This document shows, one piece after another, positions 1-8,993 of a stretch of DNA of 64,000 bases. The number at the start of each line of letters is the position of its first letter. Position 1 is the first letter of the stretch. Below the pieces are notes generated by a model. The model had not been told where the DNA came from, did not search any database, and was given only the letters and a program-made list of their open reading frames with translations. The position numbers were made by a program, and so were the translations under genes. The stretch is from Leptolyngbya sp. FACHB-60 (GTDB taxonomy: Bacteria; Cyanobacteriota; Cyanobacteriia; Phormidesmidales; Phormidesmidaceae), in assembly GCF_014695775.1 (NCBI RefSeq), contig NZ_JACJOX010000018.1, positions 1-64,000 on the forward strand, read 5' to 3'.

Positions 1-160
1 ATTCTGTCTTCTTACTTGACTCAACCACAGCACTAATGCTATCGTTGAACCAATTTAATCCTTGACAGGAACCTTGGCTTTGTTTCTAGACTATGTAGTT
101 GTCGAGGTTCGCTGCTTCCTTCGGTAGGCGGTTCGTTTGAGCCGCTTCCCTCAGGCGCTT
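1..160 (-). other. possible rRNA operon leader (5' part of a transcript running off the left edge)
   Basis: Read on the minus strand, this stretch follows directly after a near-consensus promoter and shows no convincing reading frame. It contains small hairpins (a GCGG..CCGC stem near 140-157) and a segment, minus strand about 60-110, in which GAACCTCGACAACTACATAG is later closed by CCAAGGTTC. That layout resembles the leader in front of cyanobacterial 16S rRNA, which contains a CCTTGA-type arm that pairs with a later AAGGTT-type arm. The 16S gene itself would lie left of base 1, so this is an inference from memory of such leaders, not a match to a visible rRNA. Confidence 0.35.
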
Positions 161-164
161 TATC

Positions 165-193
165 AATATAAGCTGAATCCTTAACAGTGTCAA
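165..193 (-). promoter_or_regulatory. strong sigma-70-type promoter
   Basis: On the minus strand TTGACA (193-188) and TATATT (170-165) are separated by exactly 17 bases. This is the best-looking housekeeping promoter I saw in the window. It drives transcription leftwards, away from glyQ, into the leader-like sequence at 1-160. Confidence 0.6.
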
Positions 194-223
194 CACCCTG
201 AGACTATTTTGTTCTCGTGACCT

Positions 224-248
224 AAACCCCTTGCATGACAAGGGGTTT
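224..248. terminator. hairpin, possible terminator
   Basis: A perfect 10-base inverted repeat (AAACCCCTTG / CAAGGGGTTT) encloses the loop CATGA. There is no long T-run after it on either strand, so it may be a terminator for something upstream of the leftward promoter or simply a structured spacer. Confidence 0.35.
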
Positions 249-603
249 GGCGTTTATATAGGGTCGCTACCTGGCTCCTTTTCAAAATTCTTTCACAAAA
301 AACCTCGCAGAAAACACCGTATCTGGCGGCAACCACTGGAACCACCACAGCACCCCTAGCGTGCCAAGACTACCGGCGCGTCAAGATTAAGGGCTTAAAA
401 AGATGTTAAAGGGCAGGCTCTAGCGCTTATACACAGACAGACAGTCCTCAGCAATCTTCCCTGGGTCTGCATTGGCCGCTGGCAACAAACTAAAAATGAC
501 TTCTCAAGGCCAAGTAGAGGATCGCTCTCAACGGTAGGGGCAAGTTTGTTGAATACTATTAGAGCCAGTGAGTATGGGTCTGGGTTAGTAACCAGGGGGA
601 ATT
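249..603. other. intergenic region upstream of glyQ
   Basis: About 350 bases without a supported gene. Short minus-strand frames here have no recognisable protein character. The last bases before glyQ hold a purine-rich AGGGGG that serves as ribosome binding site, four bases before the GTG start. Confidence 0.5.
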
Positions 604-1491
604 GTGCATTTTCAGTCTGTGATTGCAACGCTGAATGATTTTTGGGCTAAACAGGGCTGCGTGATTATGCAGCCCTATGACACGGAGAAGGGAGCAGGGA
701 CGAAGAGCCCACACACATTTTTGCGGGCGCTGGGACCGGAGCCTTGGTCGGTGGCCTACGTAGAACCCTGTCGGAGACCGGCAGATGGGCGCTATGGGGA
801 AAACCCGAACCGCTATCAGCATTATTTTCAATATCAGGTGTTGATTAAGCCATCACCTGAGAATATTCAGGAGACTTATATAGAGTCGCTGCGGGCGTTG
901 GGAATCAAACCGGAAGACCACGACATTCGGTTTGTGGAAGATAACTGGGAAGATGCGGCGGTAGGTGCCTGGGGCGTGGGTTGGGAAGTGTGGCTGGACG
1001 GGATGGAGATTACCCAGTTCACCTATTTCCAGCAGTGTGGGGGGATTGACTGTCGCCCGGTGTCGATTGAGCTCACCTATGGGTTAGAGCGGTTGACGAT
1101 GTATTTGCAGGAGGTGGATGCGATCGCCAAGATTCGATGGAATGATCAGCTCACCTATGGTGATATCTATATGCAGGCGGAGGTTGAGAACTCGACCTAC
1201 AACTTTGAGGCCTCAAATCCAGAACTTCTGTTCACGCTGTTTGATTTATACCAGCAGGAGGCAGAGCAGTTAATGGATCGAGGGCTAGTGCTGCCGAGTT
1301 ATGACTATGTGTTGAAGTGCTCACACACGTTTAATCTGCTGGATGCGCGAGGCGTAATTTCGGTAACCGAGCGCACTCGATACATTCGCCAGGTACGGGG
1401 ATTAGCCAGGCGAGTGGCGCAGCTTTACCTGGAACAACGGGAAAAGCTAGGATTTCCCCTGTTGGCAAGTGAGCAGCGGCGTGTGGCCTAG
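604..1491 (+). CDS. glyQ: glycyl-tRNA synthetase alpha subunit
   Basis: Catalytic subunit of the bacterial alpha2beta2 glycyl-tRNA synthetase, which charges tRNA-Gly with glycine in the cytoplasm. The 295-residue length is normal for the family. The N-terminus ([21 protein letters not shown]) and the segment around [11 protein letters not shown] are the highly conserved class II core of GlyQ. The GTG start at 604 is supported by AGGGGG four bases upstream; no better in-frame start exists. The beta subunit gene glyS is not in the window, which is common in cyanobacteria, where the two genes are usually apart. A hairpin follows the stop and separates it from the convergent aminotransferase gene. 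Confidence 0.97.
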   Translation: MHFQSVIATLNDFWAKQGCVIMQPYDTEKGAGTKSPHTFLRALGPEPWSVAYVEPCRRPADGRYGENPNRYQHYFQYQVLIKPSPENIQETYIESLRALGIKPEDHDIRFVEDNWEDAAVGAWGVGWEVWLDGMEITQFTYFQQCGGIDCRPVSIELTYGLERLTMYLQEVDAIAKIRWNDQLTYGDIYMQAEVENSTYNFEASNPELLFTLFDLYQQEAEQLMDRGLVLPSYDYVLKCSHTFNLLDARGVISVTERTRYIRQVRGLARRVAQLYLEQREKLGFPLLASEQRRVA

Positions 1492-1502
1492 AAAACTGCT
1501 CT

Positions 1503-1546
1503 AACGAAGAAGACATCTCCACAGGTACTGAGATGCCTTCTTCGTT
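1503..1546. terminator. hairpin between convergent genes, probable bidirectional terminator
   Basis: The arms AACGAAGAAG (1503-1512) and CTTCTTCGTT (1537-1546) pair perfectly. The stem continues after one mismatch with ATCTC/GAGAT, leaving a 10-base loop. It lies between the ends of glyQ and the aminotransferase gene. T-runs are weak on both sides. Confidence 0.5.
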
Positions 1547-1574
1547 GGCTGCAGATAGTCAGCGACTTGACGCG

Positions 1575-2750
1575 TTAAGCAAATTGATGCAGTACCGTCC
1601 CCAGAGCGTGTAGCAGGGTATTGACATGCTCTGGCTGGCTGTTATAGCCCATGAGGCCAATCCGCCAAACCTTGCCCCCAAGTTCTCCAAGCCCACCACC
1701 GACTTCAATGTTGTAGTCGGTCATGAGTTGACGACCAACGGCTTTGGCATCAACGCCGTCGGGCACCCGTACGGTAGTTAGGGTAGGTAGGCGAAAGGAC
1801 TCTTCAACGTGACAGGTGAGGCCGAGATCCGCTAAACCTTTCCAGAAGTAGGTGGCGGTTTGTTGATGGCGTTGCCAACGAGTTTCTAGGCTTTCTTCAG
1901 CTAGCAGACGCAGAGCTTCGCGCAGGGCATAGGTGAGGTTGACCGGTGCGGTATGGTGATAAACACGCTCTGGTCCCCAGTATTTCCGCAGTAGGGCTGC
2001 ATCAAGGTACCAATTGGCGACGGGTTGGCGACGGCGCTCTAGCTTGGCGACAGCTCGAGGGCTCATGGTGAAGGGGGAAATACCGGGGGCGCAGCTGAGT
2101 CCTTTTTGGCTACAGCTGTAAGCTAGATCAACTTGCCATTCATCGAGAAAAATTGGCACGCCGCCCAGGCTGGTGACGGTATCAACCAGCAGCAAACAGT
2201 CGTGCTCGGCACAAGCCGTTCCTAACCCTTCGAGGGGCTGGCGAACTCCGGTAGAGGTTTCGGCGTGGACGATCGCCAGCACTGCGGGCCGATGCTCATC
2301 TAGGGCAGCGGTCAGTTCTTCTAACGTAAAGGCTTCGCCCCAAGGTCGGTGAATGGTGACAACGTCGGCTCCGTAGCGCTGGGCCATATCGACCAGGCGA
2401 TGGCCAAAATAGCCTTTGACGGCAACCAGGACGCGATCGCCTGGTTCAACCGCATTTGCAATCGTCGCTTCCATCGCGGCAGACCCGGTACCGGCCACGG
2501 CATAGGTGAGAGGATTAGTAGTCTGCCAGGTATAGCGCAGCAGTTCCTGAACCTCATCCATCATCGCTAAGTAGGCAGCATCGAGGTGGCCAATGGGCTG
2601 CTGATTCATAGCGGCAATGACACGGGGGTCAGCATTACTCGGTCCCGGGCCTAACAACAACCGTTCGGGTACCGTTAGGGGAGATAGGGAGGCTGGCGGC
2701 GCCAGTCGGGCAGAGGAATTGGGGGATAGGGTGGTTGCCATGGGTAACAC
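1575..2750 (-). CDS. PLP-dependent alanine/serine-glyoxylate aminotransferase family protein
   Basis: Class V aminotransferase of the alanine-glyoxylate / serine-glyoxylate group, expected to move an amino group onto glyoxylate, for example in photorespiratory glycolate metabolism. Visible features are the N-terminal LLLGPGPSN signature, the AGTGSAAMEA cofactor loop (residues 86-95), Asp190 (LLLVDTVTSLGG) that contacts the pyridine nitrogen, and the Schiff-base Lys216 in SCSQKGLSC. Length (391) is typical. The frame opens with GTG at 2750; the ATG three codons later (2741) is equally possible because neither has a clear Shine-Dalgarno. Some relatives act as soluble hydrogenase small-subunit-like proteins or phosphoserine aminotransferases, so the exact donor is unproven. 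Confidence 0.88.
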   Translation of the reverse strand: MLPMATTLSPNSSARLAPPASLSPLTVPERLLLGPGPSNADPRVIAAMNQQPIGHLDAAYLAMMDEVQELLRYTWQTTNPLTYAVAGTGSAAMEATIANAVEPGDRVLVAVKGYFGHRLVDMAQRYGADVVTIHRPWGEAFTLEELTAALDEHRPAVLAIVHAETSTGVRQPLEGLGTACAEHDCLLLVDTVTSLGGVPIFLDEWQVDLAYSCSQKGLSCAPGISPFTMSPRAVAKLERRRQPVANWYLDAALLRKYWGPERVYHHTAPVNLTYALREALRLLAEESLETRWQRHQQTATYFWKGLADLGLTCHVEESFRLPTLTTVRVPDGVDAKAVGRQLMTDYNIEVGGGLGELGGKVWRIGLMGYNSQPEHVNTLLHALGTVLHQFA

Positions 2751-2859
2751 CGAAGACGATGGGTTGCTGAACCTAATGAGCAGGCTGAACCCATTCTCCT
2801 ATGGATGCGGCATTCTGTAGTACGAGGCACAACGGTAGCACCTTGTCCCACCGACCTTA

Positions 2860-4395
2860 CTAGGCCTGCACCTCACTATCTAAGGCTTTGAGCCAAACCA
2901 CAAATACAACGCCAGGGTTTTGGGGATAAGCAACAGCCTCTGGCGGTAACCATGGCGTGCCTTGAACGGGGCTAACTAGATCGATACGCCCTCCCATGCC
3001 CTGCACTAGGTCTTGCACAATAGCAAGACCTAGCCCCGTACCGGGAATATCACCCTGGGCCCGCACACCGCGAAAGTGACGGGTAAACAACTGGGGCTGA
3101 TCGCCCAAGGGAATGCCTGCACCGGTATCGCCTACGGCAATTCCTTGAAACATTTGCCGGCCAATCCGCTGCACTAGTCCTGCGGTAACCCAGATTAGAG
3201 ACCCGGCAGGCGCATACTTTAAGGCGTTATCGAGTAGGTTATGGAGCACTTCTCCTAGAGCGGCTGCATCAAGCCAAACCCTGGGTAAAGGGGTGGGGAT
3301 ATGGTGCACTAGGTGCAATCCCCGCTCATGGGCCAGGGGTGCAAGGGACTGCACCAGTGGAAGGGCGATCTCAGCGATCGCACCGGGTTGTACCCTTAGC
3401 GATCGTCCCAGACCATGCCCTGTCGTTGAGGCCAAGGCTTCGAGAGGCTGCCCCTGAGCCGTTGCCAACCTGCTGTTTAAAGTGTTGTCGCTGTCGATAA
3501 CCACCCTAGGGCGATCGCTCCATTCACTAGGTGAGCCCGGTAGCAGCAACCTACCCGCTGGTGGGGTAGTAGTCTGCTCCAAGGTCTCATCCCCTTCGGC
3601 AACGGCGGCATCAAAGTGCTGAGCCAGATCTTGCAATCGTCGGCTCTCACGCACAATGCCTTCAACAATTGGCCGATTGGTGTCCTCAGGGGGTAACCGT
3701 TTGACCATCAACTTGCCAAAGGTCTGTAGAGCTGTGAGCGGATTGCGAAACTGATGCAGCAGATCGTGAAAGGTTTCGGACTGATCGGCTTGGGTCAGCT
3801 GACGCTGGTTGAGTTGACGCTGAAGCCATTGGCTACGCTGATCTAGCACGTATGCGATCGCCAACGTGCTGGCAACCTGCTCAGCCCGTCGATAATCGTC
3901 CGCTGTCCATGGCAGTGCTTCGCGAGTACTGACTATCATGCCCAGCACCACTCCATCATGGGCTAACGGCAGCACCAAAGGATAAGCGGTCAAATCGGTC
4001 TCCACACCCTGCCGCTGGGTTGCCGGTTCTACCCCAAACGGCATCGAGAGAAAGCCCTTTTCTGAAGAAACACGGGTTCTAGATGGTAGCCCACCTGAAT
4101 CCCGCTCTGAGTCAGCAGATTGCTGAAGCCACTGCTCCGATTGGGCAGTTGGGAATTGCTTGCTGCCGTCAACTTCGTCGGCTGGGTTGAATACTGCCGC
4201 TAGCCCCTCCCGCAAATCGTGCCACAGGTTAGCGGTTTCTGGATAAGCCACCAGCGGTATCAGAGTGGGATTTATTGTCTCAACGGTAGCTTCGACCAGG
4301 TACACCACCGTGGAAGCAGCCCCTAATGCCTGGGTCAGCAGGAGTACCTGGGACTGACACAGAGTGATGAATTCAGAGCTGGGAGAGCCAATCAT
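2860..4395 (-). CDS. GAF-domain sensor histidine kinase
   Basis: Soluble two-component histidine kinase with no membrane segment. Residues 1-185 form a divergent GAF-like sensor part with a low-complexity insert near 75-135. The phosphoacceptor helix contains HQFRNPLTAL with His214. A long variable linker (about 265-340) follows, then the HATPase domain with an N-box (LLDNALKYA) and G-boxes (GDTGAGIP and GTGLGLAIV). Such GAF-HisKA-HATPase proteins with a HxFRNPLTAL motif are common in cyanobacteria; the signal is unknown. No response regulator lies next to it, so it is an orphan kinase. The ATG at 4395 follows GAGAGTTT-type purines only weakly. Confidence 0.9.
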   Translation of the reverse strand: MIGSPSSEFITLCQSQVLLLTQALGAASTVVYLVEATVETINPTLIPLVAYPETANLWHDLREGLAAVFNPADEVDGSKQFPTAQSEQWLQQSADSERDSGGLPSRTRVSSEKGFLSMPFGVEPATQRQGVETDLTAYPLVLPLAHDGVVLGMIVSTREALPWTADDYRRAEQVASTLAIAYVLDQRSQWLQRQLNQRQLTQADQSETFHDLLHQFRNPLTALQTFGKLMVKRLPPEDTNRPIVEGIVRESRRLQDLAQHFDAAVAEGDETLEQTTTPPAGRLLLPGSPSEWSDRPRVVIDSDNTLNSRLATAQGQPLEALASTTGHGLGRSLRVQPGAIAEIALPLVQSLAPLAHERGLHLVHHIPTPLPRVWLDAAALGEVLHNLLDNALKYAPAGSLIWVTAGLVQRIGRQMFQGIAVGDTGAGIPLGDQPQLFTRHFRGVRAQGDIPGTGLGLAIVQDLVQGMGGRIDLVSPVQGTPWLPPEAVAYPQNPGVVFVVWLKALDSEVQA

Positions 4396-4638
4396 GGCAG
4401 CGCAACATAAGAGTTTGACGGAAGAAAAATTAAAGTTTTGTCAATTTTTTAACAATTCTGTTCAGGCCCAGGCTCCTCAAACACCCTTGTATCCTTTATA
4501 GCTATTGATGTTCAGGGGTTTTAGGCCAATTTTTAAGAGAAGTTGAAATTCTTATTTTGAGCCTATATACTTGGCCTGGTTAACAAATTTTGTAACCGAA
4601 ACTACATCCAAATATCCACTGAGAGGGAGGTAGGCAAC

Positions 4639-4968
4639 TTGGCAAGGAGACGCAAGCGTAAGAGTCGTCGTCGCTTAGAAGGCCGTCGCATTTTAGAAGC
4701 TGTTCCTCAGTATAGTATTGAGAGCGGCAACGAAAAACCCGTAACCGCAGCTCGGAATTTTATTCATTCCGAGGGCATTGCCCCCCCAGCCCTGCTGCTG
4801 GTTAAGCGGAACGAGCACACCACCGACCGATACTTTTGGGCTGAAAAAGGCCTATTTGGCGCCCAGTATGTAGAAGAGAATCATTTTCTTTTCCCCAGTC
4901 TGCGGGTGCTGCTCGGCGAAGAAGATGATGAAGAGAATGCTTCAGTTTTAGAGACCTTGACTCACTAA
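4639..4968 (+). CDS. DUF3155-like cyanobacterial protein
   Basis: A 109-residue protein with a very basic N-terminus (ARRRKRKSRRR) followed by a compact conserved part (AARNFIHSEGI, LVKRNEHTTDRYFWAEKGLFGAQY, FPSLRVLL) and an acidic tail (GEEDDEEN). I recognise this as the small cyanobacterial family I know as DUF3155; no function is known to me. The basic head could bind nucleic acid, which is inference. Translation starts at TTG (4641 is its third base), preceded by the strong site GAGAGGGAGG eight bases upstream; no ATG is available. A clear terminator follows. Confidence 0.75.
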   Translation: MARRRKRKSRRRLEGRRILEAVPQYSIESGNEKPVTAARNFIHSEGIAPPALLLVKRNEHTTDRYFWAEKGLFGAQYVEENHFLFPSLRVLLGEEDDEENASVLETLTH

Positions 4969-5035
4969 GGTATGGGTTTTGATAGCGGACGTCTGCTCTA
5001 ACGATGCCGCTGTCAAAGTCACCTTACACATAGAA

Positions 5036-5064
5036 AAAGCTAGCCTAAAGGCTAGCTTTTTTTT
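5036..5064. terminator. rho-independent terminator
   Basis: Perfect 10-base stem AAAGCTAGCC / GGCTAGCTTT with the loop TAAA, followed on the plus strand by eight T's in all and preceded by five A's. It can end transcription from both convergent genes. Confidence 0.9.
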
Positions 5065-5067
5065 GCT

Positions 5068-5598
5068 TCAGCGGTCAAAACCTTGCTCTAGGGCAATCAG
5101 TTCATCGCGGTGAGCTGTAACCGTAACCTTAGCAAGCGCCCCCTCTGATAGGTCATTGACCGTAGCGTCGGGCTGGATTTCTAAGCAAATTTTCTCATCG
5201 CGATCGGCGCCACGCCAGTAGAACCAGCCTGCTAGCGGGCTTAGCACTAGCAGACCCAAAAAGGTAGCGCTATAGGCAGGCCATAGATTAGCCAGTACCA
5301 AGGCAAAACAGAGAGCACCCACAGCGGCGAGCAGCGTCAAGAATCCGGCCAGAAATAGACTCGGACGTACTCTCCCCTGTAGGGTAATGCGCTGAGACTC
5401 TTCTTCGGCCGCGATGACGGCATAGGCCCGCGACTCAAAGTAGGTCGTCAGATCTTGCAATAATGTTAGAGGCTCGACGGGACGCGTTAGCGTCAGGGTT
5501 TCGATACGGTCTTTAGTAGAGGCACGAATAAAAAAAACTAACCCCACTATCATTAGCAGGGTTAGAAACAGAGTCGAATAGAGAACAGTGTCAGTCAC
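5068..5598 (-). CDS. membrane protein, probable cofactor assembly of complex C (CCB) subunit B family
   Basis: A 176-residue membrane protein. It has one N-terminal transmembrane helix (residues about 5-24), a soluble part with RVRPSLFLA, then two hydrophobic helices (about 78-100 and 106-126, the latter ending LAGWFYWRG), and a soluble C-terminal domain. The pattern matches the cyanobacterial family annotated as cofactor assembly of complex C subunit B, thought to help attach the c-type haem to cytochrome b6. I rely on recalled family sequences, so the functional name is tentative while the membrane topology is visible. It lies convergent to the DUF3155-like gene. Confidence 0.6.
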   Translation of the reverse strand: MTDTVLYSTLFLTLLMIVGLVFFIRASTKDRIETLTLTRPVEPLTLLQDLTTYFESRAYAVIAAEEESQRITLQGRVRPSLFLAGFLTLLAAVGALCFALVLANLWPAYSATFLGLLVLSPLAGWFYWRGADRDEKICLEIQPDATVNDLSEGALAKVTVTAHRDELIALEQGFDR

Positions 5599-5670
5599 GC
5601 CGGGCCATGCAAAGCTACCTCTCTAGGGTACGGAATGTTGGATCATTCAGGTAGGCCGTGCGCTACTGAT

Positions 5671-6060
5671 TCACCGATGGGGTGCCAAGTAAGCTGGGCT
5701 TTGGGCGCAGGCGGGACGAATTGGGTCACCCATGTAGGTTTTCCAAAATTCGGCCAGTTCCTCGGCCTGAAGTCGCCAGTCAGGATTAAGACGGTACATG
5801 CGGCGAGGACGACCCCTGCCTTCTACCTTTTTCCAATAACCGTCAATGGCGTTTTCGTCTTCCAAAAACTTAAGTGCCCCATAGAGCACGGTATCTGACA
5901 GACGATAGTGGGGGTACTGGTGGGTCAACCGCTGGATCAATTCGGTGCCATAGGAATCTTGCTGGAGCAATACCGATAGCACGTAGCAAACGGCAAGCTC
6001 TTTATTGAGATAAATTGGCGGTGGATCCTCGAAGAACTGATAAATATCCTCAAATTTCAT
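5671..6060 (-). CDS. PadR family transcriptional regulator
   Basis: A 129-residue winged-helix protein. The PadR signature covers LAVCYVLSVLL..DSYGTELIQ, then the recognition part DTVLYGALKFLEDENAI and the wing GRGRPRRMYRL. The N-terminus MKFEDIYQFFEDPPPIYL is a cyanobacterial feature. The circadian period-extender Pex of Synechococcus is also a PadR protein; whether this one plays that role cannot be told from sequence. The C-terminal dozen residues after KTYMGDP look unconserved. It stands alone, 70 bases downstream of the start of the CCB-like gene and on the same strand. Confidence 0.88.
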   Translation of the reverse strand: MKFEDIYQFFEDPPPIYLNKELAVCYVLSVLLQQDSYGTELIQRLTHQYPHYRLSDTVLYGALKFLEDENAIDGYWKKVEGRGRPRRMYRLNPDWRLQAEELAEFWKTYMGDPIRPACAQSPAYLAPHR

Positions 6061-6297
6061 GGGATCGCTCCAGGTGTATTTAAAGTTTGCCTGCCCTAGG
6101 ACAAGCCAGAGTTAAAAGCAACCTATTAGCAGCCGACAGATTTGTAGGTTAATTCTAAGCACAGGTGATCCCCACAGTATCGAAGTAGGGGCAGATGGTA
6201 ACTATCTGCAAATTTTTTTAGACATTATTAAATATTCGCCACCAAAGATAATTTGACTTGGATCCTACTCACTTGAGTTTTTCTAGAATGAAGTGCT

Positions 6298-7707
6298 TTA
6301 AAGCTCTTCGCTTGGCAGATTAAGGCTGTCGTTCAAAGGGTTATTGGATCCATTCGTTTGAAATAGAATACGCCCGTCGCGCACTGCTGCCAGATGAATT
6401 TGAACCGGCCCTGCCGTGAAAATATCAGTGGCAGCAATAGCCTGGAGGTCAACAGCCTGCCCCGATTGCTGAACAGTCTCTAAGAAATTGAGCACCGTTT
6501 CAGGCCGGTTATCGGCTACTTGTAGCGTGTCGCTGACAACGCCGTCCTGTCGGGCCCGAAATTGGGCTGCTGCCAGTAAAAGATTAAGCCGTTCAACTAG
6601 CTGGCGATCGCCTAGGGGAGGGGGGTCTAGCGTAACCGTCGCCAATCGTTCGCCCAGAGCATAAACCTGCTGGTTCGGGGTGGCATCGATAAAGACCTGC
6701 ACGCAGGGTTCTCCCTGCTGCACCACGCAGGGTTCTCCTGTAATGTAGTTGGCCGCAGACAGCAAGCGCACCACGTAGTCTTCACCCGTGGACAGGCGAT
6801 CAATGAGCGCCTCGACCTCGCGATTGCCAATCAATAAAATTTGCTGGTCGATCAAAGCCCCAGGGGCAATTGCTCGAGACACCAAACGGTTGGCCTCAAG
6901 TAAAAAGCCTGTGACAAACTCCTCTGCCTGTTCTCGGTTTTCAGCGCGCCCTTGGCCGACTAGAATCTCCTGGTTGCGGTTGAGCGCAATGTTGCCGCGA
7001 AATAGCCCTTGATATTGCGTTTGCAGCACAGCTACCTGCTGCTCTAAGAACTCTTGCTCGGCTTCTAGGCTAGTGAGGCGTTGTTCTCGCTGGGCGATCG
7101 CCTGATCGCGATCGGCAATCTGTTCATCTAAGGCGGCGATCGCCCGATCGCGGTCCGCAATCTGTTTGCCAATCGTGGCCTGCTGCGTCAGCAGGTTATC
7201 GCGCTGCACCCTCAGAGCATCCGTCGACTGTCGCAGTGTGGCAGCCTGCTGCGATACCGCATCTAGCTGGCCCAGAGTTTGACGTAGTTGCCCCTCAGTC
7301 GCTTCCTGCTGAGCCACTGCCTGGTTGAGCGATTGGTTAATTTCCTGTAGCCGAGCTAGCGCCCGCTGCCGTTCATCAGTAGCCGACTCTAGATCAGCCT
7401 CTACACTCTCTTGGGTAGATTGAGCCTGGGCTAGATCAGCCTCGGCGCTGGCTAGATCATCCTGAATTTTACCCAGCTCAAACACCCCAGTGCGCAACTG
7501 GCTGCTCACTCCAAACAGCAGGGCCAGCGTAGAGGCTGAGATGACGCTGCCAGTGGCAATGCTGACTAAAGTAGCTGTTTGTCGGGGGCGCAGATTGAAC
7601 AAGCTCAGCCGTGCTTTGCCTACCCGCGTGCCAACGCGATCGCCAAGGGTAGCAATAAAGCCCCCCAAAATTAACACCGCCAAAATCAATACGTAACCCG
7701 AAGCCAT
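6298..7707 (-). CDS. DUF3084 domain membrane protein with coiled coil
   Basis: A 469-residue protein with two N-terminal transmembrane helices (about 3-22 and 45-67) flanking a short basic loop with GKARLSLFNLRPRQTATL, then a long coiled coil (about 78-235, rich in repeated IADRD.AIA units), and a C-terminal globular part. This is the arrangement of the cyanobacterial DUF3084 family, whose role is unknown. The anchored coiled coil suggests a structural or scaffolding job at the membrane, which is inference. It lies upstream of nothing obvious; ntcA precedes it on the same strand with a gap of about 117 bases. Confidence 0.85.
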   Translation of the reverse strand: MASGYVLILAVLILGGFIATLGDRVGTRVGKARLSLFNLRPRQTATLVSIATGSVISASTLALLFGVSSQLRTGVFELGKIQDDLASAEADLAQAQSTQESVEADLESATDERQRALARLQEINQSLNQAVAQQEATEGQLRQTLGQLDAVSQQAATLRQSTDALRVQRDNLLTQQATIGKQIADRDRAIAALDEQIADRDQAIAQREQRLTSLEAEQEFLEQQVAVLQTQYQGLFRGNIALNRNQEILVGQGRAENREQAEEFVTGFLLEANRLVSRAIAPGALIDQQILLIGNREVEALIDRLSTGEDYVVRLLSAANYITGEPCVVQQGEPCVQVFIDATPNQQVYALGERLATVTLDPPPLGDRQLVERLNLLLAAAQFRARQDGVVSDTLQVADNRPETVLNFLETVQQSGQAVDLQAIAATDIFTAGPVQIHLAAVRDGRILFQTNGSNNPLNDSLNLPSEEL

Positions 7708-7824
7708 GCACCAACCACAGGGGAGTTTGCACTTACTCTACTGCATGGGTTGAAGGCTCGTACGCTCCAATATTATCAATAGCTGGTTTGGCCATCAAAA
7801 CCACCCCACCTAGCCAAGTCCAAA

Positions 7825-8496
7825 CTAAGTAAACTGCTGACTCAGATTGACCGGATCATGCACAGTAATCTTCTTTTTATAGATAGAGATCATGCCTTCC
7901 TGGCGCAAATCTCCGAGCAGGCGAGTCACAGTCACCCGAGTGGAGCCAATAGCCTCAGCAATAGCCTGATGAGATAGCTTCAAGTCGATGGTGATGCCAT
8001 CCTGACTCGGCACCCCAAAATCGCGGCAGAGAATGAGTAAGAAACTGACCAGCCGCGAGCCCATGTCTCGATGGGCCAAGGTTTCAATCATCATTTCAGT
8101 TTGCAAAATGCGAGAGGAGAGTCCCCTCAACATCAGTAAGGCCAGTTCAGGATTTTCTTCCAGCGCCTGCTCAACCTGCTCAATCGGCACCGACAACAGC
8201 TCTACTGGAGTAAACGCCACAGAGTGATAGAAGCGATCAGAACGATTGCCGGTAATTAGCGACAGGACTCCAAACACACTATTTTCGCGCAGCAGGGCAA
8301 CCGTGATTTCTTCACCAGCCTCGTACACCCGCGACAGCTTAACTGCCCCTTTCAGCAAAAAGTACACCCGTTCAGCTGGGTCTCCTGGGAAGAAAATCGT
8401 TTTCCCCCGCTCATAGGATTCGACTACGGGGGGAAACGCTCCTCCGGATAGCTGACGAAAAACATTGGCAAGAGGCTTATCTTGGGTCACTACCAT
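7825..8496 (-). CDS. ntcA: global nitrogen regulator NtcA
   Basis: CRP-family transcription factor that senses 2-oxoglutarate and activates nitrogen-assimilation genes in cyanobacteria. All 223 residues follow the NtcA pattern: the effector domain ([33 protein letters not shown]) and the C-terminal helix-turn-helix [21 protein letters not shown] with the following wing [10 protein letters not shown]. The start is the ATG at 8496. A perfect NtcA-binding palindrome lies about 190 bases upstream, so autoregulation, known for ntcA in other cyanobacteria, is likely. The gene is divergent from thrC across a 497-base region. Confidence 0.98.
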   Translation of the reverse strand: MVVTQDKPLANVFRQLSGGAFPPVVESYERGKTIFFPGDPAERVYFLLKGAVKLSRVYEAGEEITVALLRENSVFGVLSLITGNRSDRFYHSVAFTPVELLSVPIEQVEQALEENPELALLMLRGLSSRILQTEMMIETLAHRDMGSRLVSFLLILCRDFGVPSQDGITIDLKLSHQAIAEAIGSTRVTVTRLLGDLRQEGMISIYKKKITVHDPVNLSQQFT

Positions 8497-8688
8497 AACG
8501 TTCTGCTAAGAGCATCACAGAGAGCATCTGCACTAAATTTACATTTTGCCGTCATCATGACAGCCAAGCCCGCAGTACAGACCACCTTGGGCATAAAGCA
8601 TAAAGCAGTCTGACTGGTCTGGCACATCGACCAATGCAAACATTCCATGACTTTAGATCACTTAACCTCAACTGCCGGGCAAGCGTTT

Positions 8689-8702
8689 GTATAGCAAGTT
8701 AC
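8689..8702. promoter_or_regulatory. NtcA-binding site (GTA-N8-TAC)
   Basis: GTATAGCAAGTTAC matches the NtcA consensus GTA-N8-TAC perfectly. It lies 193 bases upstream of the ntcA start and 292 bases upstream of thrC. I did not find a -10 element at the canonical 22-base distance on either side; TAAAGT (8655-8650, minus strand) is 33 bases away. It may act in ntcA autoregulation or on thrC. Confidence 0.6.
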
Positions 8703-8880
8703 TTTATTGCTCTCAAAGCTAACTTTAGAAGCATTTCAAGGGTTCTAGCGAAGTTGTTAAGAGTTTAAGCAACCGCAGATCAGCATACGGCAGTCAAAAC
8801 TCAGAAGAACCCGACCAGCCGGTCTCAATCAGGAATTAGCATCTATTGACGCAAAACACTGATAGTCAAAGGAATCGCCA

Positions 8881-8905
8881 ATACCCGACCAAAAAAGTCG
8901 GGTAT
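8881..8905 (+). promoter_or_regulatory. perfect hairpin in the thrC leader region
   Basis: Nine-base arms ATACCCGAC and GTCGGGTAT enclose the A-rich loop CAAAAAA, about 89 bases before the thrC start. ATTTG, not a T-run, follows. It could be a weak attenuator, an mRNA-stabilising stem or the terminator of a short leader; no upstream gene needs a terminator here because the region is between divergent genes. Confidence 0.4.
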
Positions 8906-8993
8906 ATTTGACCAAGTATTGTCTTCAGTGTTACGTTCTGACTAACTTAGCGAAGTTAATAACCGCTCCTCAGAAAACCTCAGAGAAAACGTC

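Noticed and set aside
4560..4620. Near-palindrome GGTTAACAAATTTTGTAACC before the DUF3155-like gene
   Set aside because: Symmetry is imperfect and no known operator matches.
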